From positions 1 to 41,989 of the forward strand of contig JBAQMZ010000055.1 of assembly GCA_049303315.1 (NCBI GenBank): a stretch of DNA of 41,989 nt, given 5' to 3'. Both the position numbers and the translations under genes were made by a program. This document shows positions 33,357-41,927 of this stretch, in pieces (position 1 is the first letter of the stretch; each line of letters begins with the position of its first letter). The DNA comes from Methanoperedens sp049303315 (lineage in GTDB: Archaea; Halobacteriota; Methanosarcinia; Methanosarcinales; Methanoperedenaceae). Under the pieces are notes generated by a model. It worked only from the letters and a program-made list of their open reading frames with translations. It was not told the origin of the DNA and ran no database searches.

Positions 33357-33402
33357 CTGCTGTGACGGCTTTGCATGGCATGTATGGGAGGTCGGGGGGA
33401 GA
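33357..33402. repeat. Imperfect direct repeat flanking a toxin-antitoxin module (left copy)
   Basis: About 46 bp starting CTGCTGTGACGGCT; it aligns with 33956-34000 at roughly 80 percent (shared core GGGAGGTC). It sits just before the toxin-antitoxin pair. Confidence 0.55.
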
Positions 33403-33429
33403 ATATGTAGAATAAATTCTAATCGATTT

Positions 33430-33696
33430 TTATTTATAAACATCGCCTCTAAAATCGACTCTATGAATCAGGATAAGCTTTTGCTCCCAGATAACTTCAT
33501 AAACAATTCTGAACTTCCCTTTACGTATGCGATACGTATTCTTTTCACCTTTCATTTTGGTGATATCAAGGGATTTTATGGGAACAGGGTCATTTTTTAA
33601 AACAAGAATTGCCTCTTTGAGGCGCTCTCTGTCATTTTTTTGCAGGGATGAAATAAATTTCAAAGATTTGCCTTTGATATTTATTTCAAAGGTCAT
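33430..33696 (-). CDS. RelE/ParE-family toxin
   Basis: An 88-aa protein with the RelE fold pattern: IKGKSLKFISSLQKNDRERL helix hairpin followed by beta strands KMKGEKNTYRIRKGKFRIVY and HRVDFRGDVYK. The conserved basic residues (R in YRIRKGKFRI, R/D/Y near the C-terminus) fit a ribosome-dependent mRNA interferase. It overlaps the antitoxin gene (ATGA), as usual for such pairs. A DNA-gyrase-targeting ParE toxin is the alternative. Confidence 0.82.
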   Translation of the reverse strand: MTFEINIKGKSLKFISSLQKNDRERLKEAILVLKNDPVPIKSLDITKMKGEKNTYRIRKGKFRIVYEVIWEQKLILIHRVDFRGDVYK

Positions 33697-33881
33697 GCTT
33701 CCAGTACCTTCAGTAGTTCGGATTCCGAGGCTATTTTATCCTTACCCCGTATTGCTTTAAGGTCTTCAGCTTCTGGTTCTTCTTCTGGAATTAGCCTATC
33801 AACGAGTTTGGAATATAGATTCGTTAGCATATCAAGATCTGCGCGAATCTTTTTCAGTTCAGTTACAGTTTTAGTTTCCAT
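33693..33881 (-). CDS. Antitoxin of the RelE-type pair
   Basis: A 62-aa acidic protein, mostly helical, encoded first and overlapping the toxin start by 4 bp. The layout (small antitoxin then RelE-type toxin) defines its role. The N-terminal helix-rich part has no clear ribbon-helix-helix motif; the acidic C-terminal half (IPEEEPEAEDLKAIRG...) probably wraps the toxin. A CTTATAAG box at about 33905-33912 may be the promoter. Confidence 0.72.
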   Translation of the reverse strand: METKTVTELKKIRADLDMLTNLYSKLVDRLIPEEEPEAEDLKAIRGKDKIASESELLKVLEA

Positions 33882-33955
33882 ACAGTTCTTTTAATACATT
33901 CAAACTTATAAGATTTTCCAGAGCTACGGATGCTGCTGGAAAAGAGAGGTTCAGG

Positions 33956-34000
33956 CTGCTGTCATGGCTCTACAGGGCAGGGATGGGAGGTCTTGGAGAG
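33956..34000. repeat. Imperfect direct repeat flanking a toxin-antitoxin module (right copy)
   Basis: Matches 33357-33402. The frame through it reads AAVMALQGRDGRSWRGAF..., compared with AVTALHGMYGRSGG in the left copy, so both could derive from an old coding segment. The remaining part of the gap 33882-34207 is AT-rich and shows no gene. Confidence 0.55.
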
Positions 34001-34207
34001 GTGCGTTTGCTCGCAGGGGTGTGATGAAGGAGGGAGGGCTTTATGGCAGAGATGCTGACGAGCGCCGTATCATTGTGCGGGGTTATGATGAATTATAGTT
34101 ACGTTTGTACCAAAATATTTATCCCATTCTTTGATTTCAATACACGATATAGAACAGTTTACTTCAATAGCATGTAGTTGAAGATTAAGAAATAATAGAG
34201 GTTGAAT

Positions 34208-34729
34208 ATGGCATCAATAAATCGCGTTTGGATGTGGTTAAAGGAAAATAAGGACAATATAAACACGTTAGCATCCATTACTACAATTTTTGCATTAGGT
34301 ATTGCATTAGTAACATTCTATGATGCAAAAAGTCAAGAAACAGACTACAGACTAGCATTAACATCCGAGCTGATTCATGAAATCGATTTTAATCTAAATC
34401 ATATCGATGGCATGCAAAACATAAGAGAAAAACTTACTACAACATTTGAAGAGCCAACATACAAGTTCTCAACTGTAATTTTAGAGGAAGCATTACGTAA
34501 TGGAAAGATAGGAAATATTACAACGAAGAAAGAAATGTTCGATGCACTACTGATAATGCACACTTTGAATAATTTAATGGATGAACCTATTTATGACATA
34601 AATGGTAGTAATACGCTGGAAGGATACATGAAAATGAAGAAAGAACGATATGATTTAATACTAAAGGAAAACGAGCGCCTCAAACTCCTATTCCAAGAAA
34701 TAAAAAACGCTCTAACATCCCCCACTTGA
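34208..34729 (+). CDS. Hypothetical membrane-anchored protein
   Basis: Not recognised. The protein (173 aa) has one hydrophobic helix (about 19-41) after a short basic N-terminus, then a helical cytoplasmic domain of about 130 aa rich in leucine, glutamate and lysine. ATG at 34208 has AGAGGT 5 nt upstream. AT-rich compared with nob1 or the RND operon. The C-terminus overlaps the antisense fragment of a regulator gene, so this gene may have arrived by insertion into that duplicated copy. Confidence 0.6.
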   Translation: MASINRVWMWLKENKDNINTLASITTIFALGIALVTFYDAKSQETDYRLALTSELIHEIDFNLNHIDGMQNIREKLTTTFEEPTYKFSTVILEEALRNGKIGNITTKKEMFDALLIMHTLNNLMDEPIYDINGSNTLEGYMKMKKERYDLILKENERLKLLFQEIKNALTSPT

Positions 34730-34807
34730 GTATCCCTCAGCCTTCTCCCATATAGTTGCGAACTTCTTCCTGAGTTCATCTGCAAGCTTTGTATCCCTGA
34801 TATTGAC
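34712..34807 (-). pseudogene. C-terminal fragment of a TrmB-family regulator gene
   Basis: Thirty-one codons read VNIRDTKLADELRKKF, then ATIWEKAEGYS and a stop. The intact regulator gene at 35458-36324 ends VNIRDTKLAKELRKKFFALWEKAEPYS, so this is a decayed copy of the same sequence in the same orientation, 0.7 kb away. The rest of the copy has been lost. Confidence 0.8.
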
Positions 34808-34875
34808 ACTCCTTCTTAGCGCCCGGATGCCTGACCAAAACTTATTTATCAATGCCCTTCTAATATGTTCGTAAG

Positions 34876-35388
34876 ATGACGAATCTTATAAAAAACAATT
34901 TCGATACAAGACTTGAAAACGCAAAAACCCTCGCAGACATCTTCGAGGTTGTAAAGGCAGCCGTGTGGGAGAGCCAGAGAAAAAGCCGCGCAGGTTTGAT
35001 GCTGGGACTTGCCAACCTCGGGAACCATCCGCAGGGATTTTTCGGGGCTTTCTACCCTGTAGGCTCAAACGTCATAGTAATGAATAAAATCCCGCTTGAG
35101 AGAATCAAGGAAACAAGACCTGAGCTTTACAAACCCTATATTTTCCATGTGCTTCTCCATGAGTACCTGCATACGCTGGGTTACCTGAGCGAAAGCGGCG
35201 TAAGACAGATGGCTCATGAGATAACAAAACAGGTATTCGGCGAAGAGCATCTTGCAACAAAAATAGCAAAAGATACCACCCTTTTCTTCAAGAATCTCGT
35301 GTATCCAAACGCAGCATGGCAGCCCGATGATATGAATCTTGAGCTTGTGGATGGTTTTGACAGGGGAAGCGCGAGTTATATAGGTTAG
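34876..35388 (+). CDS. Predicted zinc metallopeptidase-like protein
   Basis: A 170-aa protein with HEYLH (H95-H99) in the helix HVLLHEYLHTLGYLSESGVR. The HExxH motif, with H114 or a nearby glutamate as possible third ligand, suggests a zincin-type peptidase; the short length is unusual for known families. No signal peptide is seen, so it is cytoplasmic. A TTATTTATCA box about 30 bp upstream and no ribosome site point to a nearly leaderless transcript. Substrate unknown. Confidence 0.7.
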   Translation: MTNLIKNNFDTRLENAKTLADIFEVVKAAVWESQRKSRAGLMLGLANLGNHPQGFFGAFYPVGSNVIVMNKIPLERIKETRPELYKPYIFHVLLHEYLHTLGYLSESGVRQMAHEITKQVFGEEHLATKIAKDTTLFFKNLVYPNAAWQPDDMNLELVDGFDRGSASYIG

Positions 35389-35457
35389 AATTTATTTCCT
35401 ATTTCCAGCGATTCAGTCCAGACCTGAAAGATTACTGCATGGCAGCAGGAAATCGGA

Positions 35458-36324
35458 TTAATTTTTATTACAACTTTTATTACAACTATTTCCGGAATAT
35501 GGCTCTGCTTTTTCCCATAAAGCAAAGAACTTTTTCCGAAGCTCTTTCGCGAGCTTGGTATCCCTGATATTCACCACTGCAAAAAGCTCTTCAGGATTAA
35601 TGGGATTCAGCATCTGGAGCAGGACGTTTTCACTATCGATTATATCAAACGGTGTGGCAGGTATCGCAGCAAACCTGCAATTGAATTTATCCCCCATATG
35701 CGCAAGCAGTTGTTTTACAATCGGATATTCTTCCAGTAAACTGAAATCCACGTCTTTGTTAAGGATAATTTTGATTTCCACGCCCCTTTTGATAGCTTCA
35801 TAAAGAGCCTTGAGGATTCCGGCATGACATTCTTTCATCAAATCTTTTTTTAGTCTCTCGGAGTTCATCTTGGGAGCCATAAAAACCAGCAATTCCTTTT
35901 GAGACCCTGATATGCACTCACGGACAAGTTCATGGGATTCTTCACCTATTGCGACTGTCCAGAAAGTCTTATCAGGCTTCCTTGGCTCAACCCCCGAAAG
36001 TTCGGATTTCAGGTCAGAAACCAGGTTTTCCAGTTCAACCGAAGCCTGGGTTAGTTCTTCATGCCTGGTTTTTGAAAGCCGCTCAAGCGCAGCGGCAGGC
36101 TCAACGCATGCATACCTTCTCGGTCTTGTATCCTGCGCGCGAATTAAATGTGCTTCTTCAAGGCTTGAAAGGACATTATAAATCCGCCCCATAGGTATTT
36201 TTGCATTAATAGCTATCTCATCTGCTTCGGCATCGACAAGCTTCAGGAGAGCAAGATAAGCCGATGATTCATAGCTCGTAAGACCGAGTTTCTTTAGTTT
36301 TTCAAGCACAAGGGATAAATTCAT
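35458..36324 (-). CDS. TrmB-family transcriptional regulator
   Basis: A 288-aa protein with an N-terminal winged helix typical of TrmB (LGLTSYESSAYLALLK at about 13-28; MGRIYNVLSSLEEAHLI at about 45-61) and a C-terminal effector-binding domain (KELLVFMAPKM; EIKIILNKDV; FDIIDSENVLLQMLNP). TrmB regulators in archaea often control sugar or other transport genes and act on the adjacent operon. The C-terminus ends in a small repeat (CNKSCNKN). It is divergent from the RND operon with about 100 bp between, which makes self- and operon control likely. Start alternatives: ATG 36324 or a GTG at 36309. Confidence 0.9.
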   Translation of the reverse strand: MNLSLVLEKLKKLGLTSYESSAYLALLKLVDAEADEIAINAKIPMGRIYNVLSSLEEAHLIRAQDTRPRRYACVEPAAALERLSKTRHEELTQASVELENLVSDLKSELSGVEPRKPDKTFWTVAIGEESHELVRECISGSQKELLVFMAPKMNSERLKKDLMKECHAGILKALYEAIKRGVEIKIILNKDVDFSLLEEYPIVKQLLAHMGDKFNCRFAAIPATPFDIIDSENVLLQMLNPINPEELFAVVNIRDTKLAKELRKKFFALWEKAEPYSGNSCNKSCNKN

Positions 36325-36383
36325 GTTTTGCTATTTAAAACTTTTGTAATTAAACCACTTTAGAGTTGTTTAGAAACATAACA

Positions 36384-36390
36384 TTTTAAT
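36384..36390 (+). promoter_or_regulatory. TATA box of the RND/COG1361 operon, in the divergent regulatory region
   Basis: TTTTAAT at about 38-45 bp before the ATG at 36429, in a 104-bp gap that also holds the opposite-facing TTTAATTA and TTTTAAATAG boxes for the TrmB gene (about 36333-36353). A regulator binding here would control both sides. No clear palindrome is seen. Confidence 0.45.
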
Positions 36391-36428
36391 ACCTGCATGA
36401 ATAAACAGGGAAGCACTGCGGAGAACAG

Positions 36429-37610
36429 ATGGCAACCTTTCTTGAAACGAATTTAATGAAACTTGCTGAAATACAGAAAAAGCATACAAAAATACTTGCA
36501 GTCATAGTTATAATTCTTACTATTATTCTGGGTATCGGGCTTAAGGATTTGACCATTAACTCGGATTTCAGGAAAGAGATGCCCAAAGAACTTCCCATAT
36601 TTGCGCTCAATGACAGGGTATCGGGTAAATTCGGGGGAGAGGATACTGTAGTCATTGCCGTGCAAATTGACGAGTCTGTTGATTCAAAAGAAGCTGTGAG
36701 GGATATCCGTGACCCGAGGGTGATACAATCACTGATTTTCCTCGATAAGGAACTGAGGGGCGAAACGACTGTTACGAGCGTAACATCTCCTGCAAGTTTT
36801 TTCAGGGGCAAGAATGCATATTCTGATGAGGAAATAACGCAAACCCTGCGCAATACCTCCGCGGCGGATGCATTTTTCAGCCGGAATTATAAAATGGCGC
36901 TCATGTATGTTGCAGCGGATATAGGTTCAGGAGAAGACCAGATACAGAAGTTCAATATACTTGCACAGAAGCGTATCGATTACACCCCGAAGCCTCCAGG
37001 AGTAAAGTTCGGCATAACAGGGCAGCCGATTCTCAGGATGACTATTTTTGATTTACTAAAGAGGGATGCTGTTTTTACACTCATAGTCGCAGCAGCCATC
37101 ATTCTGCTCCTTCTTTTCGTCATGCAGCGTTCATATACACAGGCATTTTTGATATTCGCCCCGCTGTCTATAGGATTAATCTGGACGATGGGTACCCTTG
37201 GATGGCTGGGGATTCCCCTATCGGTTGCCACGGTGGCTCTTAGCTCAATGCTTCTGGGTCTGGGCGTGGAATACGGCGTATTCGTGCTAAGCAGGTACAA
37301 TGAAGAAAGGGTTAAAAATTATAGCCAGCTTGATTCCATGAAGACCACAGTATATTCAATAGGTACAGCCGTTATCGGGTCAGGGACGACCACAATCGTG
37401 GGTTTTGGCGTTCTTTCCTTCGCATCCGTTCCGCTTATACAGCACCTGGGCCAGACGCTGGCGCTGGGTATAGCTTATTGCCTTCTGGCTGCGCTCATTG
37501 TCAATCCTGTGTTCATACTGCTTGAAGAAGATTATGAGTACTGGAATACACATAGAAAGCTTGCGAAACTTACTGCCAAAAAAGAAGAACATGTCCAGAG
37601 GGGGAGGTAA
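36429..37610 (+). CDS. RND-superfamily transporter, first half
   Basis: A 393-aa protein with a first helix (about 20-38), a large outer domain, then five helices (about 215-370). GLKDLTINSDFRKEMPKELP after helix 1 and GLGVEYGVFVLSRYNEE in the membrane part are typical of MMPL/HAE3 RND proteins; the aspartate that usually moves protons is here E in LGVEYGV. It has one of the two six-helix repeats found in a whole RND pump. The other half is encoded by the next gene, 3 bp on. Confidence 0.88.
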   Translation: MATFLETNLMKLAEIQKKHTKILAVIVIILTIILGIGLKDLTINSDFRKEMPKELPIFALNDRVSGKFGGEDTVVIAVQIDESVDSKEAVRDIRDPRVIQSLIFLDKELRGETTVTSVTSPASFFRGKNAYSDEEITQTLRNTSAADAFFSRNYKMALMYVAADIGSGEDQIQKFNILAQKRIDYTPKPPGVKFGITGQPILRMTIFDLLKRDAVFTLIVAAAIILLLLFVMQRSYTQAFLIFAPLSIGLIWTMGTLGWLGIPLSVATVALSSMLLGLGVEYGVFVLSRYNEERVKNYSQLDSMKTTVYSIGTAVIGSGTTTIVGFGVLSFASVPLIQHLGQTLALGIAYCLLAALIVNPVFILLEEDYEYWNTHRKLAKLTAKKEEHVQRGR

Positions 37611-37613
37611 AAA

Positions 37614-38771
37614 ATGATCAAAAAACTGCTTGAAAAATATTCAGCATTTGTCACCAACCACCCGGTTACAGTGCTTATAATCATGCTTGTCGTTTCATTT
37701 TTTGCCATCCAGATGGCAGGCACTATTGAAACAAAAAAATCAGATATAAAATCAATGCTTCCCAATGACGTTGAATCCATAGGCACCCTGAACAGCATTG
37801 AAAACGAGTTCGGAAGCACTAATGCAGTATTCTTTGCAGTCGAATTAGATCCTCAATATAAGGGTTCTGACGAAACGCGGGACATTCGCGACCCTGCGGT
37901 CATACGATATATGGACCAGCTTTCCAAGCTTGCGCAGCATACCGATAATGTGATTGATGTCTCAAGTGCGGCTTCGGTTTTGAAAACGATTAATAATGGG
38001 CGGCTGCCCCAGTCCGTAAGGGAGATTTCTGCGCTTACAGATAAGAATGGGCTTCTTGGAAGTTATGTCAGCAAGGACTATACGCTTGCCCTGGTTAAAA
38101 TCCAGACAACCGATGACGCTGACCTGAAAGCGCTTGAAGTCGAACTTAACAAGATAATCATGGAAGTCCCAAAGCCGCCTGGAGTTACGGTAAATCTTGG
38201 AGGCAACGCCATGGAAAGTACGGTCATGGAAAAAAGCATCGGACCGGATATGGCAAAGACGTCGCTGTATTCCCTTATCGGGATCCTGATAATAATACTG
38301 GCTCTTTTCCGTTCCATCAAATACGGATTCACGCCCATGACAACCATAATTTTCGGGACGCTCTGGGCGATGGGCTATGTCGGGCTAATCGGAATGGGAT
38401 TGAGTTCACAGACGTCCGGCGTTTTATCCATGATAATGGGTATAGGCATAGACTTCGGGATACAGGTTGTCACGAGGTACAGGTTTGAACTGGAAAACAA
38501 ACTTGTTCCCAGGGATGCCATGGCAGTGACCCTGAACAACGTTATAATCCCCATGTCCACAACAACGCTGGCTGCCCTGATAGGATTCCAGGCGATGTCT
38601 CTTGGGAAATTGACCTTCCTCGGCGATATGGGGACAATAATGAGCTACGGGGTCGCTGCAAGCATGGCAGCCGCCATAACCGTTGTCCCTGCTCTTGTAA
38701 TTATAATTGATACTATGAATATAAAAGATACATATAAAAAAATAATGAACAGATTTGAGGTAAGAACATGA
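37614..38771 (+). CDS. RND-superfamily transporter, second half
   Basis: A 385-aa protein with the same plan as its neighbour: one helix (about 19-36), outer domain, five helices. GIGIDFGIQVVTRYRFELEN carries the proton-relay aspartate. GGGGGAGG lies 5 nt before the ATG, so it is a true separate gene and not a frameshift product. With the first gene it probably forms a heteromeric pump. The stop overlaps the start of the next gene (ATGA). Confidence 0.88.
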   Translation: MIKKLLEKYSAFVTNHPVTVLIIMLVVSFFAIQMAGTIETKKSDIKSMLPNDVESIGTLNSIENEFGSTNAVFFAVELDPQYKGSDETRDIRDPAVIRYMDQLSKLAQHTDNVIDVSSAASVLKTINNGRLPQSVREISALTDKNGLLGSYVSKDYTLALVKIQTTDDADLKALEVELNKIIMEVPKPPGVTVNLGGNAMESTVMEKSIGPDMAKTSLYSLIGILIIILALFRSIKYGFTPMTTIIFGTLWAMGYVGLIGMGLSSQTSGVLSMIMGIGIDFGIQVVTRYRFELENKLVPRDAMAVTLNNVIIPMSTTTLAALIGFQAMSLGKLTFLGDMGTIMSYGVAASMAAAITVVPALVIIIDTMNIKDTYKKIMNRFEVRT

Positions 38772-40015
38772 AGAACAGATTATTAACACAAATTTCAATA
38801 CTGGGCGTATTGATAGTACTTTTATCAACGGCTGCCGCTGTCGTTCTGGGCGCCCCGCTTACGGGAGTGCAGGGAAACAGGATACAGGCAAATTTCATGA
38901 GCCAGGACCCCGACCCGGCTGATGCCGGGAAAGATGTGGACCTGAGATGGCAGGTTGTAAACACTATGTCAAGTACCGTAGAGAATTTAAGGTTCCATCT
39001 TGATGTGGAATACCCCTTTTTATTCGAAGCCGGGGATTCCCCGGATAAGGATTTAGGCGCATCCGCAGGCACGAACGATAACCAGATTTTCTATGTGCTG
39101 CACTACAAACTCAGGGTAGCAGATAATGCTATCAAGGGGACTTACAACGTAACCCTGAGCTGGGATACGGGAGAAGGGTGGACAAAGAAGGATTTCCCTG
39201 TTTACATCGACCCGAAGCGGGCTGATTTCGTAGTCGGGGCGCTTGTCACATCTCCCGAAAAACTGATAGCCGATACAAAAGAAGCGACGCTGTCGGTGAA
39301 TATCGACAATATCGGAAAAGGCAATGCAGAGAATGTTAAGGTTAAACTCATAGTGCCCGCGGGATTCAAGCCGACATACAGTTATTCTGATGAGGACAGT
39401 CTTGGTATAATTGAAACGGGCGGCAGTAAAAAAGCAGATTTTTATGTGGACACTGATGAGAACTTAAGGGAAGGAGATTACAGCGCAAAACTTGAGATTA
39501 CGTATAAGGATGAAAACGATGAGGCAAATATGTACAGGATGAAAAACCTCACGCTCAATATCCCGATAAAGCCAGCACCTTACCTTATAGCGGAATCAGT
39601 GACAACCACTCCTGAAAAATTAATGCCCGGAGACAAAGCCGAGTTCAGGATAAATGTCGCCAACAACGGCACTGAAAAGGCTGAATCCGTTTCATTACGC
39701 GTATTCAAAGACGCATCCCAGCCTTTTGAATTCGATGAAAAATCAGATTTCGTGGGAAAGCTTGAACCTGGTGAAAACGGGGATGCCGTATTGAAAGTGA
39801 CAGTCGATAAAAATGCCGCTGCCAAGAAGTACCTGCTGGATGTTGAACTGAGAGGCATAGACGAAAAGAATAACGTGGTGATTTTCAGGCGGACAGTCCC
39901 GATAACCGTGAATCCGGGAACAAATTCGACTTCACCTCTGGCAATGATGGGTATTTTTGTGGTTGTTGGAGCGGTAGTGGCTGGATATTATTTGAAGAAG
40001 AAAAAGGGATTGTAA
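38768..40015 (+). CDS. COG1361-like exported protein with CARDB/S-layer-like domains
   Basis: A 415-aa protein with an N-terminal signal or anchor helix (about 9-28), at least two beta-sandwich repeats of ~100 aa (about 155-265 and 276-380), each beginning SPEKLIAD/TPEKLMPGD, and a C-terminal helix (about 393-410) followed by KKKKG. Such archaeal NEW3/COG1361 proteins are often encoded next to RND pumps and may form their outer partner. Translationally coupled to the second RND gene. Confidence 0.85.
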   Translation: MKNRLLTQISILGVLIVLLSTAAAVVLGAPLTGVQGNRIQANFMSQDPDPADAGKDVDLRWQVVNTMSSTVENLRFHLDVEYPFLFEAGDSPDKDLGASAGTNDNQIFYVLHYKLRVADNAIKGTYNVTLSWDTGEGWTKKDFPVYIDPKRADFVVGALVTSPEKLIADTKEATLSVNIDNIGKGNAENVKVKLIVPAGFKPTYSYSDEDSLGIIETGGSKKADFYVDTDENLREGDYSAKLEITYKDENDEANMYRMKNLTLNIPIKPAPYLIAESVTTTPEKLMPGDKAEFRINVANNGTEKAESVSLRVFKDASQPFEFDEKSDFVGKLEPGENGDAVLKVTVDKNAAAKKYLLDVELRGIDEKNNVVIFRRTVPITVNPGTNSTSPLAMMGIFVVVGAVVAGYYLKKKKGL

Positions 40016-40023
40016 TCTTTCGA

Positions 40024-41622
40024 TTATAATCTCAATTCAAATCCAATGATGGGGTGTTCAAGCCCGAAATTCGAGATAACCCCGGGGTGAATCTCGCCGA
40101 ACACCCCGGCTTTCTCACCTTTTATTATTATATCGGCGCGCCTGCCTTCGATGAATGCCGGGTCATTTGACTCCGCAACCTCATATTCTATGCGCCTTTC
40201 CCTCAAAACTGCATCCACCACAGCCTGGATTTCAGTAAAATTAGCCTGCGGGTGTATGGCAGCGGCGCCCAGATGCTGCCCAGTCATGCAATCCAGTACA
40301 ACCTCTCCGGCTTCGAATATCCGCTGCGGGAGTTCACGGTGCTTATTAATTGACAGGATTTCAAGCAGGTTGGGAAGGATTGTGGTGCGTACGATGGTAT
40401 GGTCTTCGCTTATCGGATACAGGATATGGGTGATACCCTCTTGCTTTTCGCGGCGCATCATGTTAAATTGAACCTTCTCACTTGTGAGGGTGAAAGGCAT
40501 TACCTCAAAATAACCAAGCCCGGTCATGATTTCATGGATTGAATCCCGAAGCTTTGAAATGGGATGGGATTTTCCTGTTGTGGAAGTTGAAGGCAATTCA
40601 GGTTGAATCTTATCAAAACCGTAGCCAATACCGATATCCTCGATAAGGTCCCAGTTGTGCAGTATGTCGGAGCGATAAGCCGGCACTGATACTTCAATTG
40701 TCTTGCCCGATGTTCTTGCGCCGTACCTCATCTTTTGAAGACATGATATTATTTCTTCATCTGTGAGATTGAATCCAAGTAGCTCTGTTACCTCACTATT
40801 TTCAAGGTTCATGATAGCAGGTTCAAGCTTCGGTGTTTGTATCCCACCGTCGATGGTAACAGATTCGATTCTTCCTCCGCGCTCGGCAAGCGATGCTGCT
40901 ACGATGTTCAGGGCAACAGATACGGACTGGTCAAGACCTGTAACTTCGATGAAGAGGTCGGTTGTCTCTTCAGTCACGCGCGTGAGCTCACCATTGATTA
41001 TCGGGGGGAACGAGAGAACATTCTCCTCTGCATCAAGAATAAGCGGATATTTATCGAATTTTTCAAGGATATTCGCGAACCTTACGCCTTTTGGATGTTT
41101 TTCCAGGATTTCCCTCATCGTCATCGGCTCTGTAAAATCAAGCGGCTTGAACTTAAAATCGGGATTCTGCGCAATATACCGGAAAGGCGGTTTTATTCGT
41201 GCAAGGTCGTGCACACCTATGGATACTTTTCTGCGGTTCCTGCCCACAGCCCAGTGAAGAGACTCCTGGAGTGCCATCAGGGATTCGATGCTTCGTGAAT
41301 TGAACTGCATTCCCCGGATTACAGCGCAGGCAAGGAATGGTCGGATTTTTCCAATTTCCTTATCTTTTGTTATTTTGATTACTGGAGGCGCTACCTTGAA
41401 CTCCCGGATTCCTGTTTCAATGCCAAGGAATCCCTTGAGCGCTCTTGCTACCCCTTCAGTGCTGTAAAGGTCGGGCCTGTTTGGGAAGAACTCGATATCG
41501 ATGTGGTCATCCTCGATTCGTTCGATGTCGCATCCCATCATCGGGATGCGCCGGATTACCGTCTCCTTATCTATCCCTGAGAGTTCTTCAAGGTCATCGT
41601 AATATATTGTAATAACAGGCAT
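40024..41622 (-). CDS. pheT: Phenylalanine-tRNA ligase beta subunit
   Basis: Loads phenylalanine on tRNA-Phe with PheS. The 532-aa archaeal-type subunit has FFPNRPDLYSTEGVARALKG (about 45-64), B3/B4 editing region (RKVSIGVHDLARIKPPFRYI, about 134-153), the B5 domain (~270-340) and the core (DLIEDIGIGYGFDKI). A TTAATATATC box at about 41651-41660 lies 30 bp before the ATG, so the leader is very short. pheS is not next to it here. It converges with the COG1361 gene, 8 bp between stops. Confidence 0.96.
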   Translation of the reverse strand: MPVITIYYDDLEELSGIDKETVIRRIPMMGCDIERIEDDHIDIEFFPNRPDLYSTEGVARALKGFLGIETGIREFKVAPPVIKITKDKEIGKIRPFLACAVIRGMQFNSRSIESLMALQESLHWAVGRNRRKVSIGVHDLARIKPPFRYIAQNPDFKFKPLDFTEPMTMREILEKHPKGVRFANILEKFDKYPLILDAEENVLSFPPIINGELTRVTEETTDLFIEVTGLDQSVSVALNIVAASLAERGGRIESVTIDGGIQTPKLEPAIMNLENSEVTELLGFNLTDEEIISCLQKMRYGARTSGKTIEVSVPAYRSDILHNWDLIEDIGIGYGFDKIQPELPSTSTTGKSHPISKLRDSIHEIMTGLGYFEVMPFTLTSEKVQFNMMRREKQEGITHILYPISEDHTIVRTTILPNLLEILSINKHRELPQRIFEAGEVVLDCMTGQHLGAAAIHPQANFTEIQAVVDAVLRERRIEYEVAESNDPAFIEGRRADIIIKGEKAGVFGEIHPGVISNFGLEHPIIGFELRL

Positions 41623-41691
41623 TTTAACCGGGGTGGAAAACGAGCCGAAGATATATTAATTATTCTGTTAATCTTTTTATTTTACGTGTGT

Positions 41692-41820
41692 GTAAAATCT
41701 TTTGGTGTTAAATTTCGTCTAAAGTAACTTTGTGCTCTTGGCGTGCTTTGCGGTGCAGGATTTTCCACCGCAGAGGGCGCAAAGGACGCAAAGAATTTGC
41801 TCAACACCAAACTTTTTTAC
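41692..41820. repeat. Long palindromic intergenic repeat
   Basis: Outer arms 41692-41709 and 41803-41820 (GTAAAATCTTTTGGTGTT against AACACCAAACTTTTTTAC, 15 of 18 pair) enclose inner arms 41728-41754 and 41767-41793 (20 of 27 pair). A direct repeat ATTTTACGTGTG/ATTTTACATGTG lies outside. The inner arms contain the CGCAAAGGACGCAAAG words seen also at 98-146. The rest of 41623-41927 shows no gene. It looks like a small non-coding mobile element or a REP/MITE-like repeat. Confidence 0.65.
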
Positions 41821-41927
41821 AGTCCCTATTTTACATGTGGGTGGAAAGGAACAATTAGTATAAAGAGAATTTCGAAAAACCAGATAGAATCGAAATATTT
41901 AATACATAATAACTATATTTAGTTTGT

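Noticed and set aside
36429..38771. The two RND halves as one gene broken by a frameshift
   Set aside because: The second gene has its own strong ribosome site and a natural N-terminal helix, and each half is a complete six-helix repeat.
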